From positions 1,612,001 through 1,676,000 of the forward strand of contig NZ_JANADP010000001.1 in the NCBI RefSeq assembly GCF_024199945.1: 64,000 nucleotides of DNA, given 5' to 3'. Positions 46,090 through 54,973 of the stretch are shown in pieces. This stretch comes from Bradyrhizobium sp. CCGUVB4N (GTDB taxonomy: Bacteria > Pseudomonadota > Alphaproteobacteria > Rhizobiales > Xanthobacteraceae). Both the position numbers and the translations under genes were made by a program. Each line of letters begins with the position of its first letter. Position 1 is the stretch's first letter. The notes under the pieces were generated by a model. It had not been told where the DNA came from and ran no database searches. It saw nothing but the letters and a program-made list of their open reading frames with translations.

Positions 46090-48318
46090 TCATACTACAC
46101 CTTCAGTTTTTTTGAGAGGGTCGAAGAGGTCCGGAGCAACTGCAGGTACTTGAATTCGTATGCCTTTTGCCCGTCCGCGATAGACGTGAACGGCCTTAAG
46201 CTCGCCGCACTTTACACGTTGCAAGATGGTTTGCCGCGAGACGCCCAGTAGATTCATGGCCTTGAACATCTTCACATAACCTTCGGGCGCGCTCTCCACA
46301 AAGCGCGACCGCAACTCGTCATTGATACGGATGCGCCACGGCGCGCCAGGTGTGATCTGCTCTCCGGCAATGAAGCCATCGTTGAGGCAGCGATGCAAAG
46401 TAGAGGGTGCGATCCCGAGAGCGCGTGCTGCTTTCTCGATCGTCATGCACTCGCCGTCCTGCACTTGCTGTTTCGGCTCGAAGCGCGGGATCTCCCAGTG
46501 CGTCCGCAGGCTCGACACACGATTTGCCGTAAACGACAGTCCTGTGGCCGTTGTACGGCCTTGGCGATTGAGGATGCCGGCGATCCTGGTGTCGGGATAA
46601 TGTGCAGCCAGTCGCCGCAGCAGATCGATCGTATCGTCGGCGGTGCGGATCGGCGATGGATGCGAGTGCGGCAATGGGACATTAACTTCACTGAAGAGAC
46701 CGCCGCGCCAACGCAGCGTCAGGTGAGCGTTGTATTTATCGCGCTCGACTCTCAAGGTGACATCGTCGAGCAGCGTGCGGAGCAACTCCTTGCGATCGCG
46801 ATCGCTCGTGGTGGGAGCGAACCAGATATGCTTGAGGTCTTTACCGAGTGCAAGGATCGCGTCGCGTTCTTCGCGCGTAAGCGAGCGCGGTCGGGCATGT
46901 TCGCGATCCGAGAGTTCGGATTCGGCAGTCTTCAGTTCCAGCAGAGCGCTTTCCCATTCTGCTTCGAGTCCACGCGCGACGAGTCTATTCTCCGGGTCCA
47001 CGGCGCGATAGCGTCGCTCGGCGCGCTGCGCGTTGTAGCGCGCACGCTCGACGTCGCGACGGAACTGCGCGAGAGTCGTCTCGTGATCGGCGTCGAATTG
47101 CTCGATCGCCTGGAGCGAGGCTTCCAGGCCTGCGGGCGCGAGAGCCGCAAGGAACGCTTCGGCGACAGCCGCATCGATCTGCACACCGCCGATGTTGAGG
47201 CAGTACTCGCCCCGGCCGTTGACGATGTTCTTGCCGGCGCAGTGATATCCGGGCGCCGAGAACCGGCCGCTGTAGTGTACGGCCAGGCGCCGACCGCAGT
47301 GTCCGCACACGGCGAGGCCTTGCAGGAGTGCTGCGCCTTCTCTCACGGCACCCCCGCTCTGGTGCGGTCGAGGACGGATGTTCTGCGCCAGGCGCTTCTG
47401 GTTCGCCTCGAAGGTACTCCAATCGATGTATCCGGCATGATGGTCACGAATGAACACCGGCCACTGCTCGCGGTCGCGTTGTCTGATGCGCTTTCGGATT
47501 CGACCGCCCGCATCGAGATAGCATGTCTGCTGGGTGCGGCCATACACATAAACGCCGGCATAGAACGGGTTGGTAAGGACCTGGTGGATCTTTGTGTAGG
47601 TGGGGGCGACCCAGCGGAGATCGACAAGGCTGTTGGAGTGCAGCGGAAAGCGCAGGCCTTGCGAGCGGAACCACAGCCACACGCGTCGTGCCGAGCCGAA
47701 TTCGGCAAAGCGGTCGAAGACAGCATGGATCGCGGCTTGCACCGACTCGTCAGGATGCAACAGCACCTCCCCGTCGGCGTCGCCCCGTACCAGACCCACC
47801 GGCAGCCCGCGGTGCAGTTCTCCGCGTGCGGCCTTGTTGCGGATGCCACCGAGCAGCCGCGCACGCAGCACATGCAGCTCTGCCTCTGACATCGTACCTT
47901 TGAGCCCGAGCACCAGGCGGTCATTGAACAAGCCCGGATGATAAATCCCATCTCCATCACCGATGAGCGTGTGGGTCAGGCCGCATAGATCGAGCAGACG
48001 GTACCAATCAGCATTATTGCGCGCTAGTCGCGAGACTTCCAAGCCGAGCACGATGCCCACTTGGCCGAGGCCGACCTCCGCGGTCATACGCGCGAAGCCG
48101 GTGCGCTCGGAAAGGCCGGAACCGGAAATACCGAGGTCCTCATCGATAACCTTCACTTGATCGCGTCGCCAACCAAGCCGCGCGGCGCGTTCGGCTAACT
48201 CGTACTGACGGGCAGTGGACTCGCGATTATGCTCGACCTGCGTCGTACTGGACTGACGCACGTAGACGATTGCGCATCGGCGTAGGTGCTCAGCGGTGAT
48301 CTTGCTCAGTTCGTTCAT
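46090..48318 (-). CDS. Large serine recombinase (complete)
   Basis: 742 residues. The resolvase domain has Tyr-Val-Arg-Gln-Ser-Ser (nucleophile Ser), Asp-Glu-Asp-Leu-Gly-Ile-Ser-Gly-Ser and Glu-Val-Ser-Arg-Leu-Ala-Arg-Asn. The recombinase domain has Val-Leu-Thr-Asn-Pro-Phe-Tyr-Ala-Gly-Val-Tyr. The zinc ribbon has Ala-Val-Cys-Gly-His-Cys-Gly-Arg and Tyr-His-Cys-Ala-Gly. A coiled-coil-rich region follows (Tyr-Asn-Ala-Gln-Arg-Ala-Glu-Arg-Arg). The C-terminus has two excisionase-like helix-turn-helix segments (Glu-Lys-Ala-Ala-Arg-Ala-Leu-Gly-Ile-Ala-Pro and Leu-Leu-Gly-Val-Ser-Arg-Gln-Thr-Ile-Leu). These extra C-terminal DNA-binding segments may read the RT target. No lesion is seen. Confidence 0.9.
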   Translation of the reverse strand: MNELSKITAEHLRRCAIVYVRQSSTTQVEHNRESTARQYELAERAARLGWRRDQVKVIDEDLGISGSGLSERTGFARMTAEVGLGQVGIVLGLEVSRLARNNADWYRLLDLCGLTHTLIGDGDGIYHPGLFNDRLVLGLKGTMSEAELHVLRARLLGGIRNKAARGELHRGLPVGLVRGDADGEVLLHPDESVQAAIHAVFDRFAEFGSARRVWLWFRSQGLRFPLHSNSLVDLRWVAPTYTKIHQVLTNPFYAGVYVYGRTQQTCYLDAGGRIRKRIRQRDREQWPVFIRDHHAGYIDWSTFEANQKRLAQNIRPRPHQSGGAVREGAALLQGLAVCGHCGRRLAVHYSGRFSAPGYHCAGKNIVNGRGEYCLNIGGVQIDAAVAEAFLAALAPAGLEASLQAIEQFDADHETTLAQFRRDVERARYNAQRAERRYRAVDPENRLVARGLEAEWESALLELKTAESELSDREHARPRSLTREERDAILALGKDLKHIWFAPTTSDRDRKELLRTLLDDVTLRVERDKYNAHLTLRWRGGLFSEVNVPLPHSHPSPIRTADDTIDLLRRLAAHYPDTRIAGILNRQGRTTATGLSFTANRVSSLRTHWEIPRFEPKQQVQDGECMTIEKAARALGIAPSTLHRCLNDGFIAGEQITPGAPWRIRINDELRSRFVESAPEGYVKMFKAMNLLGVSRQTILQRVKCGELKAVHVYRGRAKGIRIQVPAVAPDLFDPLKKTEGVV

Positions 48319-48466
48319 CGTTGCGATCTCCGGCAGTGGCGATTGCTCGGGCGATTAGTCGGGCGAGTCGCAGCACGAGATGTGCGCGCTGCTCTTTATC
48401 GAGGGCCTCCCATACGGGTACGGCCCCGCGCTGAGGTGGTGGGTCGAGAAAGCTTAGCTGCTGCAT
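48290..48466 (-). CDS. Small helical accessory protein of the serine-recombinase element
   Basis: 58 residues, ATG 48466, identical to the product of 337-513. The tail overlaps the recombinase start by 29 nt. Predicted to be one or two amphipathic helices (Trp-Glu-Ala-Leu...Leu-Val-Leu-Arg-Leu-Ala-Arg-Leu-Ile-Ala-Arg). Function unknown. Confidence 0.55.
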   Translation of the reverse strand: MQQLSFLDPPPQRGAVPVWEALDKEQRAHLVLRLARLIARAIATAGDRNDERTEQDHR

Positions 48467-48779
48467 GGCTGTCCTCGGATTCCGGTGGCAGGACAGTATG
48501 CGCGGCATCCAATTGCCGCAGCAAAGCGTCGACGATCGTCCGGGCGTGCAGCAGCGCGGCGTGGGAAGCCAGGAATGCCGTTCGAGCGCATTGCGGGCTT
48601 GCACGCGATAAATGTTGTGCGATAGGCAGATCTGTCCACGCGGCCGGTACAAGGGCACGGGTACCATCGGGCAGTACAAGCGTCAGATGAAGTTCGCCGC
48701 GTCGATGACACCAGCCAAGCACATCGAGCGCAGATCCCTCAAAGGGATGCCGCGACCGAACGATGGTTACCTGATCGGG
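48396..48779 (-). CDS. DUF5372-like accessory protein of the serine-recombinase element
   Basis: The same protein as at 443-826: Val-Arg-Ser-Arg-His-Pro-Phe-Glu-Gly, Leu-Thr-Leu-Val-Leu-Pro-Asp-Gly-Thr, Ala-Ala-Trp-Thr-Asp-Leu. It is the first gene of the element's operon, next to the right edge. The start is not settled (no ATG in the conserved part; a GTG at about 48722 would cut off the conserved beginning). Confidence 0.5.
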   Translation of the reverse strand, partial: PDQVTIVRSRHPFEGSALDVLGWCHRRGELHLTLVLPDGTRALVPAAWTDLPIAQHLSRASPQCARTAFLASHAALLHARTIVDALLRQLDAAHTVLPPESEDSHAAAKLSRPTTSARGRTRMGGPR

Positions 48780-49650
48780 ATAGTCGTCGAGATGATGAGC
48801 GCGGTGGTGGGTAGTCTGTCGAGTAGTCTTTCGACAATATTCGGCATGACCGGTTGTTGACGAAAGTGGCGCAGCGGATCAACGACGCGGACATCATGCA
48901 CCTTCTAAAGGTTATGCTGAAAACCTCTGGCAAGAAGGGCGTTCCGCAAGGCGGAGTGATTTCACCCTTGCTCAGTAATCTCTACCTCAACGAGGTGGAC
49001 AAGATGCTGGAGCGGGCGCGGGACGTCACACGCATCGGCAAGTACACCGGTGTCGACTACGCGAGATTCGCAGACGATCTGGTGATCTTGATTGACGCCC
49101 ACAAACGTCGTGACTGGCTGGTTGGTGCCGTTATCAAACGGCTACGGGAGGAATTTGTCAAACTTCAGGTAGAAGTCAATGATGAGAAGAGCCGTACAGT
49201 CGACCTGGAGCGAGGCGAGAGCTTTGGCTTTCTAGGTTTCGACTTCCGCTATCTCCGCAGTCGACGTGGAGTGATGCGGCCGCATATGACGCCTAAGCTC
49301 AAGAAGCGAACGGCGATTATGCGGGAGCTCAAGGAAGTATTTCGACGGCATCGGTCGCAGCCGATTGAGAGGATAATCAACCTGATCAATCCGAAGCTCC
49401 GTGGCTGGGTGAACTACTTTGCGGTTGGGCACTCCAGTGAGTGCTTCAGCTACATCAAAGAGTGGGTAGAGAAGAAGGTCAGGCGTCATCTGACGCGGGC
49501 GCAGAAACGGAAGGGTTTCGGCTGGAGGCGGTGGAGTACATCATGGCTGTACGGTACCCTAAAGCTGTTTAATGGCTATCAGGTGACATACAACATGACG
49601 AAAGCTGCCCCAGTGTGATGAGCCCATAAACCTTAGCGCGAAGCAAATGG

Positions 49651-49756
49651 GTGCGCGTAGTGCGGGAAATCTGCACGCTGCGTGCGACGAGGCGGGGGCT
49701 GGAAACGTGCTCGACCAAGAGATCTGGTCGAGTGGCGCGCCAGCCCTCGACCCTAC
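49651..49756 (+). ncRNA. Group II intron domains V and VI
   Basis: GTGCGCGTAGTGCGG-GAAA-TCTGCACGCTGCGTGC forms a domain V hairpin with a GAAA loop and a two-base internal bulge. Domain VI follows with a long stem closed by GGGCTGG/CCAGCCC and an unpaired A upstream of CCCTAC. The order RT stop, domain V, domain VI is canonical. Confidence 0.7.
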
Positions 49757-51325
49757 CGCAAGCCCACGACGCACGAGCTGGAAGCCTTGATCGCGGCGCT
49801 GAAGGCCGAGAACGAGAAGCTCGCGCAGCGCGTGAGGCACCTTGAGGAGCAGTTGCGGCTGGAGCGGCTGCATCGCTACGCGCCACGCAGCGAGAAGCTC
49901 AAGGATCGCATCTTCAACGAAGCCGAACAGGCTTCCGCCGAAGAAGGCGCGGAACAGGACGATCTCGAACCGGCGGTCGTGCCGGATACGGGGCGGCCGG
50001 AGGGTGAGACGCCCGCGCCGAAGAAGCGCGGCCGCAAGCCTCTGCCGGCGGATCTGCCGCGCCAGCGTATCGAACATGATCTGCCCGAGGACCGGAAGGC
50101 CTGCCCGTGCTGCCGGAATCGGATGCACCGGATGGGCGAGAACGTCACCGAACAACTGCATATCGAGGTGAAGGCGACAGTGCTGCAGCACGTGCGGTTC
50201 AAGTACGCGTGCCGTCACTGCGAGCGCACTGCGCTGAACACCCCGATCGTGATCGCACCGATGCCGGCGCAGCCATTGCCGGGCAGCGTCGCCACGGCTT
50301 CGACGCTGGCGCTCGTGCTGGCCAACAAATACGTCGACGGCACGCCGCTGTATCGTCTGGCGGACGCGCTGGCACGCGCCAACGTCAGCGTCGGCCGCGG
50401 CGCCCTGGCCAATTGGGTGATCCGGTCGAGCGAATTGCACCTGCAACGCGTGTATGATGCGCTGAAGCAAACGCTCCGGTCGCAGCCTCTGATCCATGGC
50501 GACGAGACGTGGGTCAAGGTCCTCAAGGAGGACGGGCGGGATGCGCAGACCAAATCGTACATGTGGGTCTACCGCAGTGGCCAGGACAGCGCCCAGCCAG
50601 TCGTGTTGTTCGATTACCAGCCCGGTCGCGGCCAGGAGCATCCACAGGCCTTCCTGGCCAGTTGGGGCGGCCTGTTGATGAGCGACGGCTATGACGCCTG
50701 GCGCACGCTCTCCGGTGTCACTCATCTTGGCTGCATGGCGCACGCGCGCAGGAAATTTACCGACGCGCTCAAGGCGATGAAGAAGCCCGGCGGCCTCTCG
50801 TTGCAGGCACTCAGGTTCTTCGAGGCATTGTATGAGGTCGAGAGGCTGGCGCGCCAGACGCCGCCCGACGGCAAAACGCGCGCCGAATACGCCTTGCGGC
50901 TGCGCCAGCAGCACAGCGTCCCGGTCCTGGCTGCGTTCAAAAATTGGCTCGACGATCAGGCGCCGAACGTGCTGCCCGAAAGCCTGACCGGCAAGGCCAT
51001 CGCCTATGCCCGCAACCAATGGGATTATCTGGCCCGCTACGCCAATGATGGCCTTGCGCCGATCGACAACAATGTTCTCGAACGCGACATCAGACCCTTT
51101 GTGACCGGAAGAAAAAACTGGTTGTTCAGCGACACCGTCGCCGGCGCAAAGGCCAGCGCGGTGATCTACAGCCTGGTGCTGACATGCCGGGCCTGCGACG
51201 TTGAGCCCTACGCCTGGCTATGTCACGTGCTCGCTGAACTGCCGCAGCGTCCGCCCGACGCCGACATCGAAGACCTGTTGCCATTCAACTTTGCCAAGCA
51301 CGCACAGACCGTCAACCCTGGCTGA
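49757..51325 (+). CDS. tnpC: IS66-family transposase TnpC (3' exon or intron-displaced start)
   Basis: About 522 residues from the 3' intron edge. It has an N-terminal coiled coil (Leu-Glu-Ala-Leu-Ile-Ala-Ala-Leu-Lys-Ala-Glu-Asn-Glu-Lys), zinc cysteines (Cys-Pro-Cys-Cys-Arg-Asn, Cys-Arg-His-Cys), the first Asp in His-Gly-Asp-Glu-Thr-Trp-Val, the second Asp in Ser-Asp-Gly-Tyr-Asp-Ala-Trp, Cys-Met-Ala-His-Ala-Arg-Arg-Lys-Phe and the Glu in Asn-Asn-Val-Leu-Glu-Arg-Asp-Ile-Arg-Pro. The frame is open back to 49682 through the intron. Without splicing, an internal or intron-borne start would be needed. Confidence 0.85.
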   Translation, partial: RKPTTHELEALIAALKAENEKLAQRVRHLEEQLRLERLHRYAPRSEKLKDRIFNEAEQASAEEGAEQDDLEPAVVPDTGRPEGETPAPKKRGRKPLPADLPRQRIEHDLPEDRKACPCCRNRMHRMGENVTEQLHIEVKATVLQHVRFKYACRHCERTALNTPIVIAPMPAQPLPGSVATASTLALVLANKYVDGTPLYRLADALARANVSVGRGALANWVIRSSELHLQRVYDALKQTLRSQPLIHGDETWVKVLKEDGRDAQTKSYMWVYRSGQDSAQPVVLFDYQPGRGQEHPQAFLASWGGLLMSDGYDAWRTLSGVTHLGCMAHARRKFTDALKAMKKPGGLSLQALRFFEALYEVERLARQTPPDGKTRAEYALRLRQQHSVPVLAAFKNWLDDQAPNVLPESLTGKAIAYARNQWDYLARYANDGLAPIDNNVLERDIRPFVTGRKNWLFSDTVAGAKASAVIYSLVLTCRACDVEPYAWLCHVLAELPQRPPDADIEDLLPFNFAKHAQTVNPG

Positions 51326-51500
51326 TCGCCTTAAAGCCAACAGGGACACTCCACCAATCAAAATCCCCGCCCTGCGCAGACGAGGAGATCATGCTGCACC
51401 GTGCGTCAAAAAGCGCGCTTACGGTACAGCCGGCTTCTGCCCAAGTACTCTTCACCTTCCATCTTCCTGTTCTCCGCTGTTGACAGCGGAGGCACAGAAC

Positions 51501-51572
51501 GAACTATGCCGAACCGACCAAACGCCGGTCAGCCAGAAATCTGTGGAAAACGACCCGACTCGGCATAGTTCG
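51501..51572. repeat. 13-bp inverted repeat pair
   Basis: CGAACTATGCCGA at 51501-51513 and TCGGCATAGTTCG at 51560-51572 are perfect complements. Between them is about 46 bp. They may be the ends of a small non-autonomous element; no matching transposase is seen in the window. Confidence 0.6.
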
Positions 51573-51591
51573 GCGGGCGGCATAAACCGCC

Positions 51592-51726
51592 AAGCTCAAC
51601 GACATCGATCCGCTCGCCTATCTCACCGACGTCCTGACTAGGAACGTCAACGGGCATCCGAACCGCGACATCGACCAGCTGCTGCCCTGGGCCTGCCGCG
51701 CTCAAGCCCTCAAAGCCGTGGCCTGA
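51592..51726 (+). pseudogene. IS66 TnpC C-terminal remnant
   Basis: The frame Ala-Lys-Leu-Asn-Asp-Ile-Asp-Pro-Leu-Ala-Tyr-Leu-Thr-Asp-Val-Leu ends in Leu-Leu-Pro-Trp-Ala-Cys, the standard C-terminus of IS66 TnpC. It is isolated from any complete gene. Confidence 0.7.
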
Positions 51727-52099
51727 GAACGACGCTCACGAATGAGCCCTATCGGAAGGCGAACTGCCTATAGCGCAAATTGCAAGTCGGCTTGGAGGAG
51801 CGGTCTGCATTGAGTGTGCCCGTAGAGCCTGAGCACAGCAAACGCTGCTTTGATCCCACTTTCTCCCGGCGTGTGGGGCAGGCTAGATTGAAGGCCTCGT
51901 TGAAAGGGACCGGCCTGTGTTTGTGCATGATCATTCGCTTAAGTGGGATGCGTTACCAGGCGCGCCAGCCGCCAGCAACGAAAGCCCGAGGAGCCGCAAT
52001 TTATACCGAGCGGCGTGGGAGCGGGCGGCTGCGCGAGATCATCCAAGAACGCAGCATCATCGCTTTGGCTGGAAGGCTAGAGTCGCCACTGAATAACGG
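51727..52099. other. Spacer between two IS66 remnants
   Basis: No gene recognised. Confidence 0.4.
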
Positions 52100-52620
52100 A
52101 TGCACCTTAGATCTGAGGGCGTCGAAGCCAAGCCGAGGCGGTTGACGATAAGCAAGGCGGAACGGTTGGCAAGCGCGGCGTCAATCGCGGAGCGCTGCCG
52201 GTGCATCTGCGGGAGGAGGGCATCATCGACGACAGGACTTGTTCGTGCTGCAAGAGTGAGCTGCACAACATCGGCAAGAACAGGAGCGCGTGGCTGGACA
52301 TCGTGGCACCGCGGTTCGCCTCGTCGTCACCCGTGCATGCGAGGAGGGTAGGTGCAGGCCGTGGCTCCGACCCAAACGCTTTGCCGATCATCTGCCGCTC
52401 TACGGCGGACGCAGATCTACGCCTCTCGTGGGCTGGTGAGGAGGACATACGGCCTCCATCTGCATCCGCAGCATGAGTACCTTCTCGCGGCGCTCCGCGC
52501 GACATCCAAGCTGTTCGCCGACGAGATAACGACGCCGGTGCTCGAGTCCGTTCGAGGACGCGCGGCCAACTCTGAACCTAAGCTGCTGACACAGGCCCTC
52601 GGGCGCCTCCTGTCTCACGT
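52100..52620 (+). pseudogene. Decayed IS66 TnpC remnant (internal part)
   Basis: In shifting frames it shows Thr-Cys-Ser-Cys-Cys-Lys-Ser-Glu-Leu-His-Asn-Ile-Gly (zinc finger), then Gln-Ile-Tyr-Ala-Ser-Arg-Gly-Leu and Leu-Arg-Ala-Thr-Ser-Lys-Leu-Phe-Ala-Asp-Glu (catalytic Asp region). Multiple frameshifts make it nonfunctional. Confidence 0.6.
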
Positions 52621-53258
52621 GTGCAGCCTCAGGGGCGCACTTCCGCTAAATGACCAACCCTAATCCCGCGCACTCACTATAGCTATGAAGTGATCATTGG
52701 CTTTTTGCCAAGTTATTGCCGTCGCTTTGCTGCGTATTGCAAAACAATTTTGACGATTCGCCGGATGGACGCCGGCTCCTTCTCGTGCAGTAATCTCAGT
52801 CAGAAACGGATCTTTTTGAGGGGAGAATTCCATGAAAAGACGAGCAAGGAGGCTACGGCATTGATCGGAAGCATCGCGATGACGGACATTGCTGCCGGTT
52901 TTAACGAAGCTATCGCTGCGTCCCGCGTTAGCAGCGCGAGCAAGAAATTGTACTGGTTCACGACTGTCACTCCTTGCGACAAGATCGGGCAGTTCGGTCC
53001 GGGCGCGATGCGCGCATTTGGAGTGGCACAAGCACATTGGCGCCGCTGCTATAGTGGTGCTTGACAGCGCGGGCGAGGTCCCTCTTTCTCGGTAGCCGCG
53101 CGCAGTCTGGAGGTCGACCGCGCTGAACCAGAAGAACGGCCTGAACATCATCATCGGCCTATGTGTGCCGAATACCTCGAGACAATCGAGCTAGCGCGGC
53201 ATTCCGAGGCGAACGGAGTCACTAGGGTAAACCCTCGAAGACAAAGGAAGGCGTTTCG
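52621..53258. other. Gene-poor stretch upstream of the NHL-repeat gene
   Basis: A frame at 52879-53064 (Met-Thr-Asp-Ile-Ala-Ala-Gly-Phe-Asn) is possible but has no family signature. The promoter of 53259 is expected here. Confidence 0.4.
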
Positions 53259-54503
53259 ATGACAGGCATTGCCGCCCGCCATGCTTTCGGCATCCTCCTT
53301 GCCGCGCTGATGATGACGCCGCTTGCTGCGGCGCAGGTCCTGCAGTTACCGGGGCAGAGGACTACCCTTCACCGCGACGCTTGTGCCGACGTTGTTGTCC
53401 ATGTCCTAAAATTAGATGAATGCCGAGTGAGCCAAACAACTCTGGGCAAACCAACCAAGGCGCTGGCCACGATCCGCATCGATGCTTGGCGACCGCCCAA
53501 GGCGATGTCCGTCGCTGCACAACGGGACACCGGGACCACTCCGACGAGTACGAATGCAGACCCAAATGGCCCTCCAGGCCCATACCAAGCTCTCATCGGT
53601 TTTCTGAAGATGCCTCCCGGACGGACCATGGGCTCGACCAGCGCCGTCGCAGTGGACAGCAAGGGGCACATCTGGGTTGCTGAACGATGCGGAGGCAACA
53701 ACTGCCAAGAAAGCTCCCTCGATCCAATCATAGAATTCGATGCCGGGGGCCGGTTCGTGAAGGCATTCGGCGCCGGCATGTTTGTGTTCCCGCACGCGTT
53801 ATATATCGACCGCGACGACAACATCTGGCTCGCCGACGGTCGCGCGGCCGCCGGGAAAGGAGCGGAGGTTGTCCAATTCGAGTCCACGGGTAAGGTGCTG
53901 CTGCGTCTCGGCAGGGCAGGAGTCAGTGCTGAGGGACCCGATACGTTGCTCGAGCCGTCTGCGGTGATCGTGGCTCTGGACGGCTCTATCTTCGTGGCCG
54001 ACGGTCATACGCCTAACAAGCCGGCCCGCGTAGTAAAGTTCGACGCTAAGGGTCGGTTCCTCAAGCAATGGGGTAGCATAGGCGGTGGTCCCGGCCAGTT
54101 CAACGTACCCCATGCGCTAGCGATGGATTCAAAAGGCCGTCTTTTCGTCGGCGACCGTGGGAATAACCGAATCCAGATCTACGATGAGGAGGGAATCCTG
54201 CTCGACAGCTGGACCCAATTCGGCCGTCCTAGCGGACTGTACATCGACAGCCATGATACCCTGTATGTCGCGGATTCAGAATCGCGAGAGCCAGAAGGTT
54301 ACGGCCATCATCCAGGCTGGCGGCGCGGCATCCGCATTGGCAGCGCGGTCGAGGGCAAGGTTATCACCTTCATACCCGATTCCACGCCGGATCCCGACAA
54401 GAAGGAGACCAGTGGCGCGGAAGGCATCTGGGTGGATAGCGATGGGGTGATCTATGGCGCGGAGGTACTCCAGAAGACCGTCGCTCGCTATACGAAAAAA
54501 TAA
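53259..54503 (+). CDS. Secreted NHL-repeat protein (amidating-lyase-like beta-propeller)
   Basis: 414 residues. The N-terminal hydrophobic signal sequence (Leu-Leu-Ala-Ala-Leu-Met-Met-Thr-Pro-Leu-Ala-Ala-Ala) suggests export. At least four NHL-type blades follow: Ser-Ala-Val-Ala-Val-Asp-Ser-Lys-Gly-His-Ile-Trp-Val-Ala-Glu, His-Ala-Leu-Tyr-Ile-Asp-Arg-Asp-Asp-Asn-Ile-Trp-Leu-Ala-Asp, His-Ala-Leu-Ala-Met-Asp-Ser-Lys-Gly-Arg-Leu-Phe-Val-Gly-Asp and Gly-Leu-Tyr-Ile-Asp-Ser. Family members include peptidyl-alpha-hydroxyglycine alpha-amidating lyase, but bacterial ones are mostly uncharacterised. Residues 30-90 match no domain I know. Confidence 0.8.
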   Translation: MTGIAARHAFGILLAALMMTPLAAAQVLQLPGQRTTLHRDACADVVVHVLKLDECRVSQTTLGKPTKALATIRIDAWRPPKAMSVAAQRDTGTTPTSTNADPNGPPGPYQALIGFLKMPPGRTMGSTSAVAVDSKGHIWVAERCGGNNCQESSLDPIIEFDAGGRFVKAFGAGMFVFPHALYIDRDDNIWLADGRAAAGKGAEVVQFESTGKVLLRLGRAGVSAEGPDTLLEPSAVIVALDGSIFVADGHTPNKPARVVKFDAKGRFLKQWGSIGGGPGQFNVPHALAMDSKGRLFVGDRGNNRIQIYDEEGILLDSWTQFGRPSGLYIDSHDTLYVADSESREPEGYGHHPGWRRGIRIGSAVEGKVITFIPDSTPDPDKKETSGAEGIWVDSDGVIYGAEVLQKTVARYTKK

Positions 54504-54973
54504 TCAACACAAATGCTCATAGAGCGCTGTAATGAATGAGTCGCACCCACCATCTCGCACCAGCGCCACTACACACTGCTCTCTAAAATCGGCTGGTGTG
54601 CTGGCCACGAAAACCTGAACAGCCCCATGATCACCGCGAGGAAGCCGCTCAAGCTGCACTCCACCGAAATTCACCCATGAAATCGGCCATCACAATTTCC
54701 GACATTTTCAACGCGACGGCTTCACAGCGAGTGAAATCGAATCCGTACTCTTGAGATCAATGAAAATGCGTACCGGAACAAAACAAGCTGCTGCGGCGCG
54801 ATGGTGCGCACCTCTGAAATTCCCGCTGCCAGACATGTGTTTGCTCGCATCAACTCCAGGCGAACGACTCACCCGAACATCTTTTGCGGATCGAACATTC
54901 AGTTTCCGGTCGTCATCCTTCTCTTCATTAACGCGCGATTTATGGTGGCGTAATTAGCAAGAAGGGCCGCAGC
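54504..54973. other. Intergenic stretch before the dehydrogenase operon
   Basis: No gene recognised. A Shine-Dalgarno-like AAGGG lies just upstream of ATG 54974. Confidence 0.4.

Larger units (their letters stand above)
46080..48831 (-). mobile_element. Serine-recombinase element, copy 2 (complete, 2752 bp)
   Basis: Both ends are defined by the RT frame. The left junction is Tyr-Ala codon context TAT-TT at 46075-46079 and the right junction TTT at 48829-48831, then CGACAATATTCGG. The T-T(-T) at both edges is the likely crossover core. The content is a 742-residue serine recombinase and two small overlapping genes, with only 10 bp between the recombinase stop and the left edge. The right part is identical to 1-878. 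Confidence 0.85.
45568..49618 (+). pseudogene. Group II intron reverse transcriptase/maturase, split by the serine-recombinase element
   Basis: The N-terminal part (45568-46079) includes Gly-Ala-Pro-Gly-Ile-Asp-Gly-Val, Ile-Pro-Ala-Ile-Arg-Asp-Arg-Val-Val-Gln-Gly-Ala and Gly-Tyr-Arg-Pro-Lys-Arg-Ala-Ala, and ends Phe-Asp-Leu-Arg-Ala-Tyr. The C-terminal part resumes at Phe-Asp-Asn-Ile-Arg-His-Asp (48830) and holds Val-Pro-Gln-Gly-Gly-Val-Ile-Ser-Pro, Phe-Ala-Asp-Asp and the maturase region Gly-Trp-Val-Asn-Tyr-Phe. Removal of the element restores one frame of about 430 codons. Confidence 0.88.
45055..49756 (+). mobile_element. Group II intron between IS66 tnpB and tnpC, split by the serine-recombinase element
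   Basis: The 5' end is near GTGTGCG at 45055-45061, followed by conserved intron sequence (GGGGTAAAAGTCAGTGCCC) and an RT gene from 45568. The 3' end follows domain V (49651-49685) and a domain VI stem GGGCTGG/CCAGCCC with a bulged A about 7 nt before 49756. Exact splice sites are uncertain; an ATG at 45029 just upstream may be the tnpC start whose second exon begins near 49757. Confidence 0.7.
44110..51422 (+). mobile_element. IS66-family element with nested insertions
   Basis: The ends are inverted repeats: GTAAGCGCTCCTTTCTACGCAC at left and a match to GTAAGCGCGCTTTTTGACGCAC reading from the right end at 51422. It has tnpA, tnpB and tnpC in order, with a group II intron between tnpB and tnpC that itself carries a serine-recombinase element. 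No matching 8-bp duplication is seen beside the ends (GGAGAAAC versus GGTACAGC). Confidence 0.8.
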
